DNA of 64,000 bases from Gemmatimonadota bacterium (GTDB lineage: Bacteria; Gemmatimonadota; Gemmatimonadetes; Longimicrobiales; Gaopeijiaceae): NCBI GenBank assembly GCA_030428885.1, contig JAUIEJ010000002.1, forward strand, positions 374,501 to 438,500, written 5' to 3'. The notes beneath the pieces were generated by a model. That model was not told where the DNA came from, made no database searches, and was given only the letters and a program-made list of their open reading frames with translations. The position numbers were made by a program, and so were the translations under genes. Positions 8,740 to 19,400 of this stretch are shown piece by piece. Numbering within the stretch: position 1 is the stretch's first letter; each line of letters opens with the position of its first letter.

Positions 8740-10125
8740 ATGGGCCTCCACAAGGTGAAGAAGGGCCTCGAACTCCCCATTGCCGGGAGTCCGAGGCAGG
8801 TCGTCGCCGACGCGCCGCCGGTACGGCACGTCGCCATCATGGCCGACGACTTCCCCGGATCGAAGGCCGGATTCGAAGTTGTCGTCGGCGACACGGTCCG
8901 GCGGGGCCAGCTCGTGTTCAAGGACCGGCGCCGGGGCGAGGTCCGCCACACGGCCCCGGGAGCCGGCACCGTGACCGCCATCCACCGGGGTCCGCGAAGG
9001 GCCCTGCTCTCGGTGGTCATCGAGCTCAACGAGCGGGAGCGGGAGGGGCGTCCGGCCGACGACGACTTCCAGCCCTTCGAGAGCTACACGGGCGCCGATC
9101 CCGACTCCCTGGACGCCGACGCGGTGCGGGCCCTTCTCCAGGAGTCGGGATTGTGGACCGCGCTCCGGGCGCGACCCTTCGGCAAGGTGCCCCGCCCCGA
9201 CGATCCGGCGCCCCACAGCATCTTCGTCAACGCCATGGATTCGAATCCGCTCACCGCGGATCCGGACGTGGTGCTCCAGGGCCAGGAAGACGACTTCCGC
9301 CGGGGCCTGCGACTTCTGGCCAAGCTCTCGGCGGGCGAGCTGTTCCTCTGCGTGGCCCCCGGATCGAACGTGGCCCGGGGCGCCGAGGGCGTGGCCCGGG
9401 TGGAGGAGTTCACCGGGCCCCACCCCGCCGGCACCACCGGTCTCCACGTGCACCGCCTGGCTCCCGTGAGCCGGAGCCGCACGGTGTGGACCGTGGGATA
9501 CCAGGACGTGGCGTGCATCGGCCGCCTCTTCACCACCGGCCGCCTCGACCTGAACCGGGTGGTGGCCCTGGGCGGCCCGCCCCTCTCCGACCCCCGCCTG
9601 GTCCGGACCCGCGCCGGCGCGTCGACCCACGATCTCCTGGCCTCCGAGGAGTCCCAGTTGGGAGAGGTGCGCTACATCTCGGGTTCGGTGTTCTCGGGCA
9701 AGCGCGCCATGGGCGAGGAGTACGGCTATCTGGGACGCTTCGACAACCAGATCAGCGTCCTCACCGAAGAGCGGGAGCGGGAGTTCATCGGCTGGCTGTC
9801 GCCGGGATTCCGGAAGTTCTCCACGCTGCCGATCTTCGTGTCGAAGCTGACCCGGCCGAAGGAGATGGCCCTGGGCACCGGCACCAACGGGTCGGAGCGG
9901 GCCATCATCCCCATCGGCAACTACGAATCGGTCATGCCCTTCGACCTGGTGGTGACCTACTTGCTGCGCTCCCTCGCGGTGGCCGACGTGGAGACCGCCG
10001 AGCACCTCGGCTGTCTCGAACTCACCGAGGAGGATCTGGCGCTCTGCACCTTCGTGGACGCCGGCAAGAACGAGTTCGGCCCGCTGCTCCGGAAGAATCT
10101 GGAGATCATCGAGAGGGAAGGCTGA
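8740..10125 (+). CDS. nqrA: Na+-translocating NADH:quinone reductase subunit A
   Basis: 461 residues, close to the usual NqrA length of about 450. It opens with a strand typical of the family (LHKVKKGLELPIAGSPRQ) and carries PRHVAIMADDFPG-like sequence and a long conserved centre (LFTTGRLDLNRVVALGGP). NqrA is the cytoplasmic subunit that contributes to quinone interaction in the sodium pump and has no covalent cofactor. The ATG at 8740 is chosen by the family N terminus; a long upstream in-frame extension is Arg/Pro-rich and not gene-like. It is the first gene of the operon, and 230 bp separate it from the divergent TPR gene. No clear promoter was seen there. Confidence 0.95.
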   Translation: MGLHKVKKGLELPIAGSPRQVVADAPPVRHVAIMADDFPGSKAGFEVVVGDTVRRGQLVFKDRRRGEVRHTAPGAGTVTAIHRGPRRALLSVVIELNEREREGRPADDDFQPFESYTGADPDSLDADAVRALLQESGLWTALRARPFGKVPRPDDPAPHSIFVNAMDSNPLTADPDVVLQGQEDDFRRGLRLLAKLSAGELFLCVAPGSNVARGAEGVARVEEFTGPHPAGTTGLHVHRLAPVSRSRTVWTVGYQDVACIGRLFTTGRLDLNRVVALGGPPLSDPRLVRTRAGASTHDLLASEESQLGEVRYISGSVFSGKRAMGEEYGYLGRFDNQISVLTEEREREFIGWLSPGFRKFSTLPIFVSKLTRPKEMALGTGTNGSERAIIPIGNYESVMPFDLVVTYLLRSLAVADVETAEHLGCLELTEEDLALCTFVDAGKNEFGPLLRKNLEIIEREG

Positions 10126-11348
10126 TGAAGCTCATCCGGAAGCAGTTCGACCGAGCCGAGCACCTCTTCCAGAAGGGCGGACGCCTCGAGGCGTTCTACC
10201 CGCTGTACGAGATGCTCGACACCATGGCCTTCACCCCGGGCCACGTGACCCGGAGCGGGTCCCACGTCCGCGACGGGCTCGACCTGAAGCGGATGATGTT
10301 CACGGTGGTGGTGGCCCTCCAGCCCGTGGTCATCTGGGCCATGTACAACGCCGGCTACCAGGCGGCCTCGGCCATCGGCCAGGGCGCCGCGCCGCTGGAC
10401 ACCTGGCAGACCTGGATCTACACCGACCTCCTGGGCCTCGCCTTCGACCCCTCCAACGTCCTCACCTGCTTCATCTACGGCGCGCTGTTCTTCGTGCCCA
10501 TCGCCGTGGTGGTGAACGCCGCGGGTGGACTCGTGGAGGTGGCCTTCGCCATGGCCCGGAAGCACGAGGTCAACGAGGGCTTCCTGGTCACCGGAGCCCT
10601 GATCCCCCTCATCGTGCCCCCGGCCATTCCCCTCTGGATGGTGGCCCTGGGGACCATGTTCGGGGTGGTGTTCGCCAAGGAGGTGTTCGGGGGCACGGGG
10701 ATGAACTTCCTGAACCCCGCCCTCACCGCCCGGGCCTTCCTCTTCTTCGCCTACCCCGCGGCCATGTCGGGCGACGCCCCCTGGATCGCGGCGGACTTTC
10801 GGGGCGTGGACAGTTTCTCGGGCGCCACGATCCTGGCCCAGGCCGCCGCGGGCCCGGTGGACTACTCCAACACCGACGCCTGGTGGAACGCCTTCATCGG
10901 GCTCGAGCCCGGATCGCTGGGCGAGACCTCGGCCCTGCTCTGCCTCTTCGGGGCGGCGCTGCTGATCTACACCCGCATCGGCTCCTGGCGGACCATGGCG
11001 GGGGTCACCATCGGAACGGCGGTGATCGTGCTCCTGTTCAACGCCATCGGCTCCGACACCAACCCCATGTTCGCCATGCCCTTCCATTGGCACATCGTGG
11101 CCGGGGGCTGGATGTTCGGAATGGTGTTCATGGCCACCGACCCCGTGTCCAGCGCCTACACCGACGTGGGCCGCTGGTGGTACGGCATCGGGATCGGGGT
11201 GATGGTGGCCCTGGTGCGGGTGGTGAACCCCGCGTACCCCGAGGGCATGATGCTGGCGATCCTGTTCATGAACATGTTCGCTCCCCTCATCGATCACTTC
11301 GTCATTCGGCAGAACGTGAAGCGGAGGAAGGTGCGCTATGCAGACTGA
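10125..11348 (+). CDS. nqrB: Na+-NQR subunit B (covalent FMN, membrane)
   Basis: 407 residues with about ten hydrophobic helices. The flavinylation motif DSFSGAT places the FMN-accepting Thr at T235, equivalent to the Thr known in Vibrio NqrB. The subunit belongs to the membrane electron-transfer and sodium channel part of the pump. Its ATG overlaps the nqrA stop by one base (TGATG). FMN is attached through a phosphoester bond by ApbE, encoded in the same operon. Confidence 0.96.
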   Translation: MKLIRKQFDRAEHLFQKGGRLEAFYPLYEMLDTMAFTPGHVTRSGSHVRDGLDLKRMMFTVVVALQPVVIWAMYNAGYQAASAIGQGAAPLDTWQTWIYTDLLGLAFDPSNVLTCFIYGALFFVPIAVVVNAAGGLVEVAFAMARKHEVNEGFLVTGALIPLIVPPAIPLWMVALGTMFGVVFAKEVFGGTGMNFLNPALTARAFLFFAYPAAMSGDAPWIAADFRGVDSFSGATILAQAAAGPVDYSNTDAWWNAFIGLEPGSLGETSALLCLFGAALLIYTRIGSWRTMAGVTIGTAVIVLLFNAIGSDTNPMFAMPFHWHIVAGGWMFGMVFMATDPVSSAYTDVGRWWYGIGIGVMVALVRVVNPAYPEGMMLAILFMNMFAPLIDHFVIRQNVKRRKVRYAD

Positions 11349-12117
11349 GGCACTGAAGACCGTCGGCTTCGCCGCCGCGGTCTGCGTGGTCTGTTCGATC
11401 TTCGTGGCCGGCTCGGCGGTGTCGCTGAGGGACCGTCAGGAGGAGAACCGGGTTCTGGACCTGCGCTCCAAGGTCCTGCTGGTGTCGGATCTGGCCGACC
11501 CCGGCGAGGCTCTGGCCCGGGAGGCCATCAACCAGCGGTTCGAGGAGAACCTCACCGCCATGGTCATCGACCTGGAGACGGGAGAGTCCACGGACATCGA
11601 CCCCCTGACCTTCGATCAGCGCGCGGCCACCCAGGACCCGGACCAGAGCGAGGTGGCTCCGGCCAACTCCGCCAAGGTCTCCCGGGTGCCCGACAACGCC
11701 CTGATCTACCAGAAGGTCACCGACGGCGAAGTGGAGCGGCTGATCCTGCCCATCCAGGGCTACGGACTGTGGTCGACCCTGTACGGCTTCATCGCCCTCA
11801 GCGGTGACCTGGAGACGATCCAGGGCATCACCTTCTACGAGCACGGCGAGACCGCCGGCCTCGGGGGCGAGGTGGACAACCCCCGCTGGCAGGCCCTCTG
11901 GCCCGGCCGGAGAGCGTTCGACGAGGGGTGGAACCCCGAGATCGAGGTGATCAAGGGCGCCGCGGGACCGGTGGCCTCCGACCCCTACCGGGTGGACGGG
12001 CTGGCCGGCGCCACCCTCACCTCCCGGGGCGTCACCAACCTTCTGCACTTCTGGCTCGGCGAGAACGGATTCGGGCCGTACCTGGAGCGCTACCGCGCCG
12101 AAAGGGGGATCTCGTGA
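11338..12117 (+). CDS. nqrC: Na+-NQR subunit C (covalent FMN)
   Basis: 259 residues. One N-terminal membrane helix (about 7-29) anchors a periplasmic FMN-binding domain. The attachment site is DGLAGATLT with acceptor T226; the usual Ser before Gly is Ala here, which the known consensus (Ser/Thr only loosely kept) tolerates. The gene overlaps nqrB by 11 bp and has its own ribosome site (GGAGGAAGG) within nqrB. It ends in a 4-bp GTGA overlap with nqrD. Confidence 0.95.
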   Translation: MQTEALKTVGFAAAVCVVCSIFVAGSAVSLRDRQEENRVLDLRSKVLLVSDLADPGEALAREAINQRFEENLTAMVIDLETGESTDIDPLTFDQRAATQDPDQSEVAPANSAKVSRVPDNALIYQKVTDGEVERLILPIQGYGLWSTLYGFIALSGDLETIQGITFYEHGETAGLGGEVDNPRWQALWPGRRAFDEGWNPEIEVIKGAAGPVASDPYRVDGLAGATLTSRGVTNLLHFWLGENGFGPYLERYRAERGIS

Positions 12118-12785
12118 ACAAGAGGGAGCGTGAGGTCCTCTTCGACCCGCTGCTGAACAACAACCCCATCGCCCTCCAGGTGCTGGGCATCTGTTCGGCG
12201 CTGGCCGTCACCACCAAGCTCAGTGTTTCGGTGGTCATGAGCCTGGCGGTGATCTTCGTGCTGGTGGGCTCGAACGTGGCGGTGAGCGCGATCCGCAAGG
12301 GGCTGCCCCCGAGCATCCGCATCATCGTGGAGCTCACCATCATCGCGTCGCTGGTGATCATCGCCGACCAGATCCTCAAGGCCTTCGTCTACGACATCTG
12401 GAAGCAGCTCACGGTGTTCGTGGGACTGATCATCACCAACTGCATCATCATGGGCCGCGCCGAGGCCTTCGCCATCCAGAACCCGGTGAAGCTCTCGTTC
12501 CTGGACGCCGTGGGGAACGCCGCCGGATACAGCATGATCCTGCTGGTGGTGGCCTTCTTCCGGGAGCTGCTGGGCACGGGCCGGTTGTTCGGGTTCACCG
12601 TCCTGACCCCGGTGACGGAAGGGGGCTGGTATCAGCCCAACGGTCTGATGGTCCTCTCGCCCGCGGCGTTCCTCCTCATCGGATGCTTCATCTGGGTGCT
12701 CCGGTGGCGGAAGCCGGACCAGGTGGAGGAGGAGTTCCACGCGGGCCACCTGCTGGAGCCCCACGAGACGGCCCTTCTGAGGTAG
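12114..12785 (+). CDS. nqrD: Na+-NQR subunit D (membrane)
   Basis: 223 residues with six hydrophobic helices. C27 (in LGICSALAV) and C110 (in ITNCIIMGR) match the paired cysteines that, with two from NqrE, hold the intramembrane iron-sulfur centre in known pumps. The start is a GTG overlapping the nqrC stop by 4 bp, with AAGGGGG ahead of it. An in-frame region upstream lies inside nqrC and is not part of this protein. Confidence 0.95.
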   Translation: MNKREREVLFDPLLNNNPIALQVLGICSALAVTTKLSVSVVMSLAVIFVLVGSNVAVSAIRKGLPPSIRIIVELTIIASLVIIADQILKAFVYDIWKQLTVFVGLIITNCIIMGRAEAFAIQNPVKLSFLDAVGNAAGYSMILLVVAFFRELLGTGRLFGFTVLTPVTEGGWYQPNGLMVLSPAAFLLIGCFIWVLRWRKPDQVEEEFHAGHLLEPHETALLR

Positions 12786-12791
12786 AGCGCC

Positions 12792-13406
12792 ATGCTACAG
12801 CATTATCTGAGTCTTCTCACCACGGCGATCTTCGTCGAGAATCTGGCCCTCGCCTTCTTTCTCGGCATGTGCTCCTTCCTGGCCGTGTCCAGGAAGGTCG
12901 ACACCGCCATCGGTCTGGGCTTCGCCGTGATCTTCGTCCTGGGGATCACGACGCCGCTGAACCAGCTCATCAACGCGAACCTGCTCAAGCCGGGCTCCCT
13001 GGCGTGGCTGGGCATCGAGCCGGTACCCGATCTGTCGTTCCTCACCTACCTGTTCCTGATCGGGACCATCGCCGCCGTGGTGCAGGTGGTGGAGATGGCC
13101 GTGGATCGCTACGCCCCGGGTCTGTACAGCGCCCTGGGCGTGTTCCTTCCCCTCATCGCCGTGAACTGTGCGATCCTCGGGGGATCGCTCTTCATGGTGA
13201 ACCGGGACTACACCCTGGGTGAGGCCTCCGTCTACGGCGTGGGCGCCGGCATCGGCTGGATGCTGGCCATCGTCGGGCTGGCCGCGGTGCGGGAGCGGAT
13301 CCGGTACTCGAACGTGCCCGAACCCCTCCGGGGCCTCGGGATCACCTTCATCGTCGTGGGCCTCATGTCCCTCGGCTTCATGGCCTTCTCGGGCATCCAG
13401 CTATGA
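12792..13406 (+). CDS. nqrE: Na+-NQR subunit E (membrane)
   Basis: 204 residues with six hydrophobic helices, homologous to NqrD in inverted topology. C27 (in LGMCSFLAV) and C126 (in AVNCAILGG) are the counterparts of the NqrD cysteines. The start lies 6 bp after nqrD and the stop overlaps nqrF by 4 bp (ATGA). Length and motifs are standard for the family. Confidence 0.95.
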   Translation: MLQHYLSLLTTAIFVENLALAFFLGMCSFLAVSRKVDTAIGLGFAVIFVLGITTPLNQLINANLLKPGSLAWLGIEPVPDLSFLTYLFLIGTIAAVVQVVEMAVDRYAPGLYSALGVFLPLIAVNCAILGGSLFMVNRDYTLGEASVYGVGAGIGWMLAIVGLAAVRERIRYSNVPEPLRGLGITFIVVGLMSLGFMAFSGIQL

Positions 13407-14626
13407 CGACGATTCTCCTGGGAGTGGCGTTCTTCACCCTCGTGATCCTGGCCCTGGTGGGCCTGCTTCTGGGCGCACGCAGCAAGCTGGTGGCCAGCGG
13501 CGACGTGCAGATCACCATCAACGGCGGGGGCGAGCACGACCTGACCACGGCGGCGGGGAGCACGCTCCTGAACACGCTGGCGGCGGAGAAGATCTTCATT
13601 CCGTCGGCGTGCGGCGGCGGGGGTACGTGCGGCGTCTGCAAGGTCAAGGTGATGTCCGGCGGAGGGGCCCTCCTGCCCACCGAGGAGAGCCACATCAACC
13701 GGGGTGAGGCCCGGGAGGGGTGGCGGCTGTCCTGCCAGGTGAAGGTGAAGGAGGACTGCGCCATCGAGGTGGAGGAGGAGCTCTTCGACGTGCGCCGCTG
13801 GCGGTGCAAGGTCCGCTCGAACAACAACGTGGCCACCTTCATCAAGGAGCTCATCCTCGAGCTCCCCGAGGGGGAGGGCGTGCCCTTCCGCGCCGGGGGC
13901 TACATCCAGATCGAAGCGCCCCCCCACGTGCTCAACTACGCCGACTTCAAGATCGACGACGAGTACCGGGAGGACTGGGACAAGTTCAACATGTGGCAGT
14001 TCAAGTCCATCGTGGAGGAGGACGTCACCCGGGCCTACTCCATGGCCAACTATCCGGAAGAAAAGGGCATCATCATGCTCAACGTCCGGATCGCCTCGCC
14101 GCCGCCCCGGCAGCCCGACCTGCCCCCGGGGCAGATGTCGTCGTTCATCTTCGGATTGGAACCCGGCGACGAGGTCGACATCACCGGGCCTTTCGGCGAG
14201 TTCTTCGCCCGCGACACCGACAAGGAGATGGTGTTCGTCGGGGGCGGCGCCGGCATGGCGCCCATGCGATCGCACATCCTGGACCAGTTCCGCCGGATCA
14301 AGACCGACCGCAAGGTGACCTTCTGGTACGGGGCCCGGAGCATTCGGGAGGCGTTCTACCAGGAGGACTTCGACGCCATCGCCGAGGAGTTCCCGAACTT
14401 CACCTGGAAGCTGGCCCTCTCCGACCCCCTCCCCGAGGACAACTGGACGGGTTCGACGGGCTTCATCCACCAGGTGCTCCACGACGAGTACCTGAAGGAT
14501 CATCCGGCGCCGGAGGACTGCGAGTACTACCTCTGCGGCCCGCCCATGATGAACGAGGCGACCACGAACATGCTCATCGACCTGGGCGTGGAAGAGAAGG
14601 ACATCATGCTGGACGACTTCGGCTGA
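13403..14626 (+). CDS. nqrF: Na+-NQR subunit F (NADH-oxidising, 2Fe-2S and FAD)
   Basis: 407 residues. An N-terminal helix (5-24) anchors a ferredoxin domain whose [2Fe-2S] ligands C70, C76, C79 and C111 are all present. A ferredoxin-reductase module follows, with an FAD-binding pattern (RAYSMANYP) and an NADH-binding pattern ([11 protein letters not shown]). This subunit takes electrons from NADH and passes them through FAD and the iron-sulfur cluster to the membrane subunits. It overlaps nqrE by 4 bp, and its stop is 4 bp before apbE. Confidence 0.96.
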   Translation: MTTILLGVAFFTLVILALVGLLLGARSKLVASGDVQITINGGGEHDLTTAAGSTLLNTLAAEKIFIPSACGGGGTCGVCKVKVMSGGGALLPTEESHINRGEAREGWRLSCQVKVKEDCAIEVEEELFDVRRWRCKVRSNNNVATFIKELILELPEGEGVPFRAGGYIQIEAPPHVLNYADFKIDDEYREDWDKFNMWQFKSIVEEDVTRAYSMANYPEEKGIIMLNVRIASPPPRQPDLPPGQMSSFIFGLEPGDEVDITGPFGEFFARDTDKEMVFVGGGAGMAPMRSHILDQFRRIKTDRKVTFWYGARSIREAFYQEDFDAIAEEFPNFTWKLALSDPLPEDNWTGSTGFIHQVLHDEYLKDHPAPEDCEYYLCGPPMMNEATTNMLIDLGVEEKDIMLDDFG

Positions 14627-14630
14627 TCCC

Positions 14631-15713
14631 GTGCTCCCCCCCCGCCGTCTGAGCGGGAGGGCGAAGGTCCTCCTGCCCCTGGGGCTGGTCGCGCTGCTGG
14701 CCCTGTCGATCCACCGGTTCTTCATCGCCGAGCCGCCGCCCTCGGCGGTGGAGATCCGGGGTCCCACCATGGGGACCACCTTCACCGTGCGTCTCGACGT
14801 CCCCGCCCTGGAGGGCGACGAGCGCGCCCGGGCCACCGAGGCCGTCACGGCCGTACTGGACCGGGTGAACGGGCTCATGTCCACCTACGACTCCACCTCG
14901 GAGCTGTCCCGCTTCAACCGGGCGGGAACCACCGAGCCCTTCCCGCTGTCGCCGGCCACACTGGACGTCCTGGAGGTGGCCGTGGCCGTGGGCCGGGCCA
15001 GTGGCGGCGCCCTGGACGTCACGGTGGCGCCGCTGGTGGAGGCCTGGGGCTTCGGGGCCGCCGACGCACCGCCCGCCGCCCCCGATGCGGCGGTCATGGC
15101 CGAACTGCTGGAGCGGGTGGGGTTCGAGGGACTCCTCATCGACCGGGCCGCCGGGACCGTGGCCCGGGCCCACGCCGCCACCACCGTCGACCTCTCGTCG
15201 GTGGCCAAGGGATACGCCGCCGACCGGGTGGCCGACACCCTGGCGGCCCTGGGCTACCGCCGGGTGTTGGTGGAGGTGGGAGGCGAACTGAAGGCCGGCG
15301 CGCCCAAGTCCGACGGCACCCTCTGGCGGGTCGCGGTGGAGCGGCCCGATCCCGCCGGGCGGGCCATCCATCGCGTGGTCGAGGTGGCCGACGAAGGGGT
15401 GGCCACCTCGGGCGACTACCGGAACGTCCTGGAGTTGGACGGGGTTCTCCATACACACCTTCTCGACCCCCGCACGGGCCGTCCGGCGCGCCACCGGGGA
15501 GCCTCGGTGAGCGTCGTCCACCCGTCGGCCACCGTGGCCGATGCGTGGGCGACCGCCCTGGCGGTTCTGGGCGTCGAGGAGGGGCTGACCGTGGCCGACC
15601 GGGAAGGTCTGGCGGCCTTGTTCATCACACGAGAGGGCGAGGGCTTCGTCTCCCGCCCGTCCGAGGCGTTTCGCGCGCGCTTCGGCGAGTCGGAAACGGA
15701 GGGTCGACCATGA
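14631..15713 (+). CDS. apbE: FAD:protein FMN transferase
   Basis: 360 residues from a GTG. An N-terminal hydrophobic segment (about 12-28) places the enzyme at the periplasmic side. The family core is present: MGTTFTV near 48, a Thr/Asp-rich TVDLSSVAKGYAAD segment, and the C-terminal metal-binding region ATSGDYRN followed by VADAWATAL. ApbE transfers FMN from FAD to the Thr of NqrB and NqrC, so its place in the nqr operon explains its job. It ends in an ATGA overlap with nqrM. Confidence 0.93.
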   Translation: MLPPRRLSGRAKVLLPLGLVALLALSIHRFFIAEPPPSAVEIRGPTMGTTFTVRLDVPALEGDERARATEAVTAVLDRVNGLMSTYDSTSELSRFNRAGTTEPFPLSPATLDVLEVAVAVGRASGGALDVTVAPLVEAWGFGAADAPPAAPDAAVMAELLERVGFEGLLIDRAAGTVARAHAATTVDLSSVAKGYAADRVADTLAALGYRRVLVEVGGELKAGAPKSDGTLWRVAVERPDPAGRAIHRVVEVADEGVATSGDYRNVLELDGVLHTHLLDPRTGRPARHRGASVSVVHPSATVADAWATALAVLGVEEGLTVADREGLAALFITREGEGFVSRPSEAFRARFGESETEGRP

Positions 15714-15886
15714 TCGCCACCATCGCCATCACCATCCTCGCCATCGCCTGGATCATGATCGGGCTGTCGGTCAGCATTCTCGGGGGCCGCCCCGGACTGA
15801 AGGGGTCGTGCGGGGGGATCGCCGGAAGCGCCTGCGCCTGCGGCAAGGCGCCCGGAGAGCAGTGCGGCCTCGACGACGCCGCCTGA
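15710..15886 (+). CDS. nqrM: NqrM, maturation factor for Na+-NQR
   Basis: 58 residues: a single N-terminal membrane helix (about 3-24) then a short Cys-rich tail with C34, C42, C44 and C52. This matches the small DUF539/NqrM proteins needed for maturation of the pump, thought to help deliver iron for the intramembrane centre. It overlaps apbE by 4 bp (ATGA), with GGAGGG nine bases upstream. Confidence 0.9.
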   Translation: MIATIAITILAIAWIMIGLSVSILGGRPGLKGSCGGIAGSACACGKAPGEQCGLDDAA

Positions 15887-15921
15887 CCGCCACCTCACAC
15901 CGAACCACGGGACCGCGAACC

Positions 15922-16440
15922 ATGACCCAGACGCCTCTGTCCACCGCCGCCGACGTCATGACGTCCCGGGTGGTCACCGCCACCCCCACGAGCCGGGTCT
16001 TCGACGTCATGGAGCTCCTCCTCTCCCACTCCCTCCCCGCCCTGCCGGTGGTGGACGACGAGGGGCGGGTGCTGGGCCTGGTCACCCAGCAGGACTGCCT
16101 CGAGGTGCTGGCCGCGGCCACCTACGACGACCAGGGCCGGGAGGAACTGCTCGAGGTGGGCCGCTGCATGTCCGACGCCACGTCGGTCACCTCGGGCACG
16201 GAGGTCTACCGCATCGTGGATCTCTTCCGCGACCGGGCCCTGACCACGGTGGTGGTGTGCGACGACGACGCGCTGGTGGGCGTGGTGTCCCGTCGGGACC
16301 TGCTCCAGGGCCTCAAGGCCATGGAGTCGGAGGTGCTGGCGCACCTGCACCAGGAGCGGCGCGACACCTTGACCCCCAGCAGCTTCTTCGGGGCCACCCG
16401 CCACGACGCATCCGAGGTGGCCTCGAAGCTCAAGCCCTGA
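15922..16440 (+). CDS. Tandem CBS-domain protein
   Basis: 172 residues with two CBS motifs (about 10-65 and 78-140), each ending in the usual G-x-V-[ST]-x-x-D-L/C pattern (GLVTQQDCL and GVVSRRDLL). Such stand-alone pairs bind adenine nucleotides and act as regulatory modules. The last 30 residues have no known partner domain. It follows nqrM by 35 bp on the same strand and may be cotranscribed, but no direct link to NQR is known. It is convergent with the Asp-box gene, 15 bp apart. Confidence 0.85.
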   Translation: MTQTPLSTAADVMTSRVVTATPTSRVFDVMELLLSHSLPALPVVDDEGRVLGLVTQQDCLEVLAAATYDDQGREELLEVGRCMSDATSVTSGTEVYRIVDLFRDRALTTVVVCDDDALVGVVSRRDLLQGLKAMESEVLAHLHQERRDTLTPSSFFGATRHDASEVASKLKP

Positions 16441-16455
16441 TCCCCGAGGGTCCCC

Positions 16456-19400
16456 CTACGAGATGATGGGGATTCCCCGGAGTCGGAGCTGCTCGTTGAG
16501 GGCCGGAAGGTCCACCTGGAGCAGTCGCTCCATCTGAGCCTGGGCCTCCACGAACCGGGCCTTCAGGACGTCGTACACCTCGCTCTGCTGGGTCGTGGGG
16601 GCGAAGTCCGCCGAGAAGCGGCTCACGTCGCTGCCCAGGGCCGACATGCGGCCGTAGAGCTTCATGGGCGCCCGGAAGGCGTCCTCCCGGGCCCCGGAAA
16701 GGCCGAGGTCGAAGAGGCTCGACTCCACCTCCAGAAGCTTGTCCCGGAACTGGGCGGCGGCCTCGGCCACCGCCTCGGCGTCGGCCTCCACCCGACCGAG
16801 GTCCTGGAGGTCCTCCACCTGCTCCCGGATCCACTCCAGACGGTCGATCATCCGGCCCATCTGCTCCAGGTCGTCCCGGAGGGAGAGGGAGAGGGCCACC
16901 TGGGCCCGGATGTCGTCCAGGGTGCCCGTGGAGGTGGGATCCTTGAGGACCTCCACCGGCGTCTCGATGGTCCGGCCGGCCACGGCGATGCGCGCCGTGT
17001 AGGTGCCGGGCACGGCCAGGGGGCCCACCTGCCCTCCCGTGAGGTCCAGATCCCAGGTGCGGAGGCGGCGGGTGCCGTCGTCCTCCATGGCGATCCAGGG
17101 CATGTCGGGCGGCGGCGTGCGCAGCCGCGGCGCCCGGGGGGACTCGTGGCGCAGATCCCACTGGATCCGGTTCAGGCCCGGCGCGGCGCGCCCGTTGAGC
17201 GTGCGGATCACCGTGCCCTGGGGATCCACGATCTCGGTGCGGAGGGCTCCGCCGGCATCGGGCCCCACCCAGAGATCGATGCTGGCGCCGTAGCGGGGAT
17301 TGCGGCCCGAGACGTGGCTGGGGGTGCTCTTCCGCCCCTGGACCGTCTGGAAGCGCCAGGCGGGCCGGGGCGGCACCACGGCCACGGGGGCATCGGCCAA
17401 ATCCGTGCCCAGGGCCCGGAGCCCCGACAGGTCGTCCAGGATCCAGAAGCCCCGACCGTAGGTTCCCACGGCCAGGTCGCCGAAGCGATGCTGGACCGTG
17501 AGCCAGTACACCGGCGCCGCCGGCAGGCCGTTGCGGAGCCGCATCCAGTGGGCGCCGTCGTCGACGCTGAACCAGACGCCGTTGTCGGTGCCGGCGTAGA
17601 GCATGCCCCGCCGGGCCGGGTCTTCCCGCACCACGTGGACGAACGACGACGGCGAGCGCTCGATCCCGGCGTCGATGCGGCTCCACGTGGCCCCGTAATC
17701 CCGGGTGACGTAGACGTAGGGGTCGAAGTCCGCCATCTGGTGCAGGTCCACGGCGGCGTACGCCGTGGCCGCGTCGAAGGCCGAGGGCTCGATGTTGGAG
17801 AACTGGCCGTACTCGGGGAGCCCCGGGAGGTGGGCCGAGACGTTGGTCCAGGTGGCCCCTCCGTCGCGGCTCACCTGGATCTGACCGTCGTTGCTCCCGG
17901 CCCACAGCACCCCCTCTTCCACCGGGGACTCGGCCAGGGCGTAGAGCACCGAACCGTCGAAGGTCATGAGGTTGTCGGTGGTCATCCCTCCCGAGTCCTG
18001 CTGCTTCGACTTGTCGTTCAGCGTCAGGTCGGGTGAGATCACCTCCCACGTCGCGCCGGCGTCCCGGGTGCGGTGCACGTGCTGGCTGCCCACGTAGACG
18101 GTGGTGTGATCGTGGGGCGAGATGAGCACCGGGAAGGTCCAGTGCCACCGGAAACGCAGGTCGGCGGGGCGCCACCCGTAGGCCGCCTCGGGCCAGACCC
18201 GAACGTTGCGGGCGTGTCCCGTGGCCGGGTCGAACACTTCGAGCCCCCCGTCGTAGCAGCCCGACCACACCTCGTTGTTACCCACGGTATCGGGAATGGC
18301 GAAGCCCGACTCGCACCCGCCCACGCCGGTCCACTCGCCCACCGAGATCCCCCCGGCCCGGGTGTTGGAGGGCCCCTTGTACGACCAGCCGTCCTGGCGG
18401 TTGCCGTACAGATTGTAGGGAATCTCGTCGTCGACGAAGACGTGGTACATCTGGGCGATGGGCAGCACCACCCGCTCGAAGGTGCGGCCCCGGTTCAGGG
18501 TGATGGTGGCGCCGCCGTCGTCGGCCACCATGAACCGATCGGCGTTGGTGGGATCGATCCAGATGTCGTGGGTGTCGCCCCCGCCCCGGGGCGGATCGGG
18601 AACCAGACTCCGCCCCCCGTCCTGGCTCATGCCGAAGCGCACCGAGGCGAAGTAGAGCCGGTCGGGGTCGGAGGGATCGACCCGGAAGCGGGTGTAGTAC
18701 GACGCCCGTTCCGCCATGTCGTGGTCCCGGTTCATGAGGCGCCAGGAACGGCCCCCGTCGTCGGACCGGTAGAGGGTGGGGTGGTCGAGTTCCAGGAGGG
18801 CGTAGACCCGGTCCGGATTCGACCGCGCCACGTCGACGCTCACCTTCCCCACCCTTTCGTCGGCGCCTGGAAGCCCCCGGCCGGCGATCTTGCTCCAGGA
18901 GTCGCCGCCGTCCCGGCTGACGTACACCCCGCCCCCGGTCCCGCCGGACTGGAGTCCCCAGGGATCGACCCTCAGAGACCACATCCCGGCGAAGAGGACG
19001 TCGGGCCGCTGGGGATCGATGGCCAGGTCGGCGCACCCCGTGCCGGGATCGACGAAGAGCACGTGCTCCCACGTCTCGCCGCCGTCGTCGGTGCGGAAGA
19101 CCCCCCGTTCGTCCTGGTCGCCGTAGGCGTGGCCCAGAGCGCAGGCGTAGACCACGTCGGCGTCCCGGGGGTGCACGACGATGCGGCCGATGCGGGCCGT
19201 GGCTTCGAGCCCCCGGTGCTCCCACGTCTCGCCCCCGTCCAGGGAGCGATAGATGCCGTCGCCCATGGCCAGGGCCGGCCGGATGATGAACGTCTCCCCG
19301 GTGCCCGCCCACACCTCGTTGGGGGCCGTGGGAGCGATGGCCAGGGACCCGATGGACTGGACCTCCTGGTCGTCGAAGGTGGGACGCCAACTGGCGCCGC

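Noticed and set aside
12001-12117. Loss of the FMN site in NqrC because the motif reads AGAT instead of SGAT
   Set aside because: The flavinylation consensus is loose at that position, and the acceptor Thr and the upstream Asp are present.
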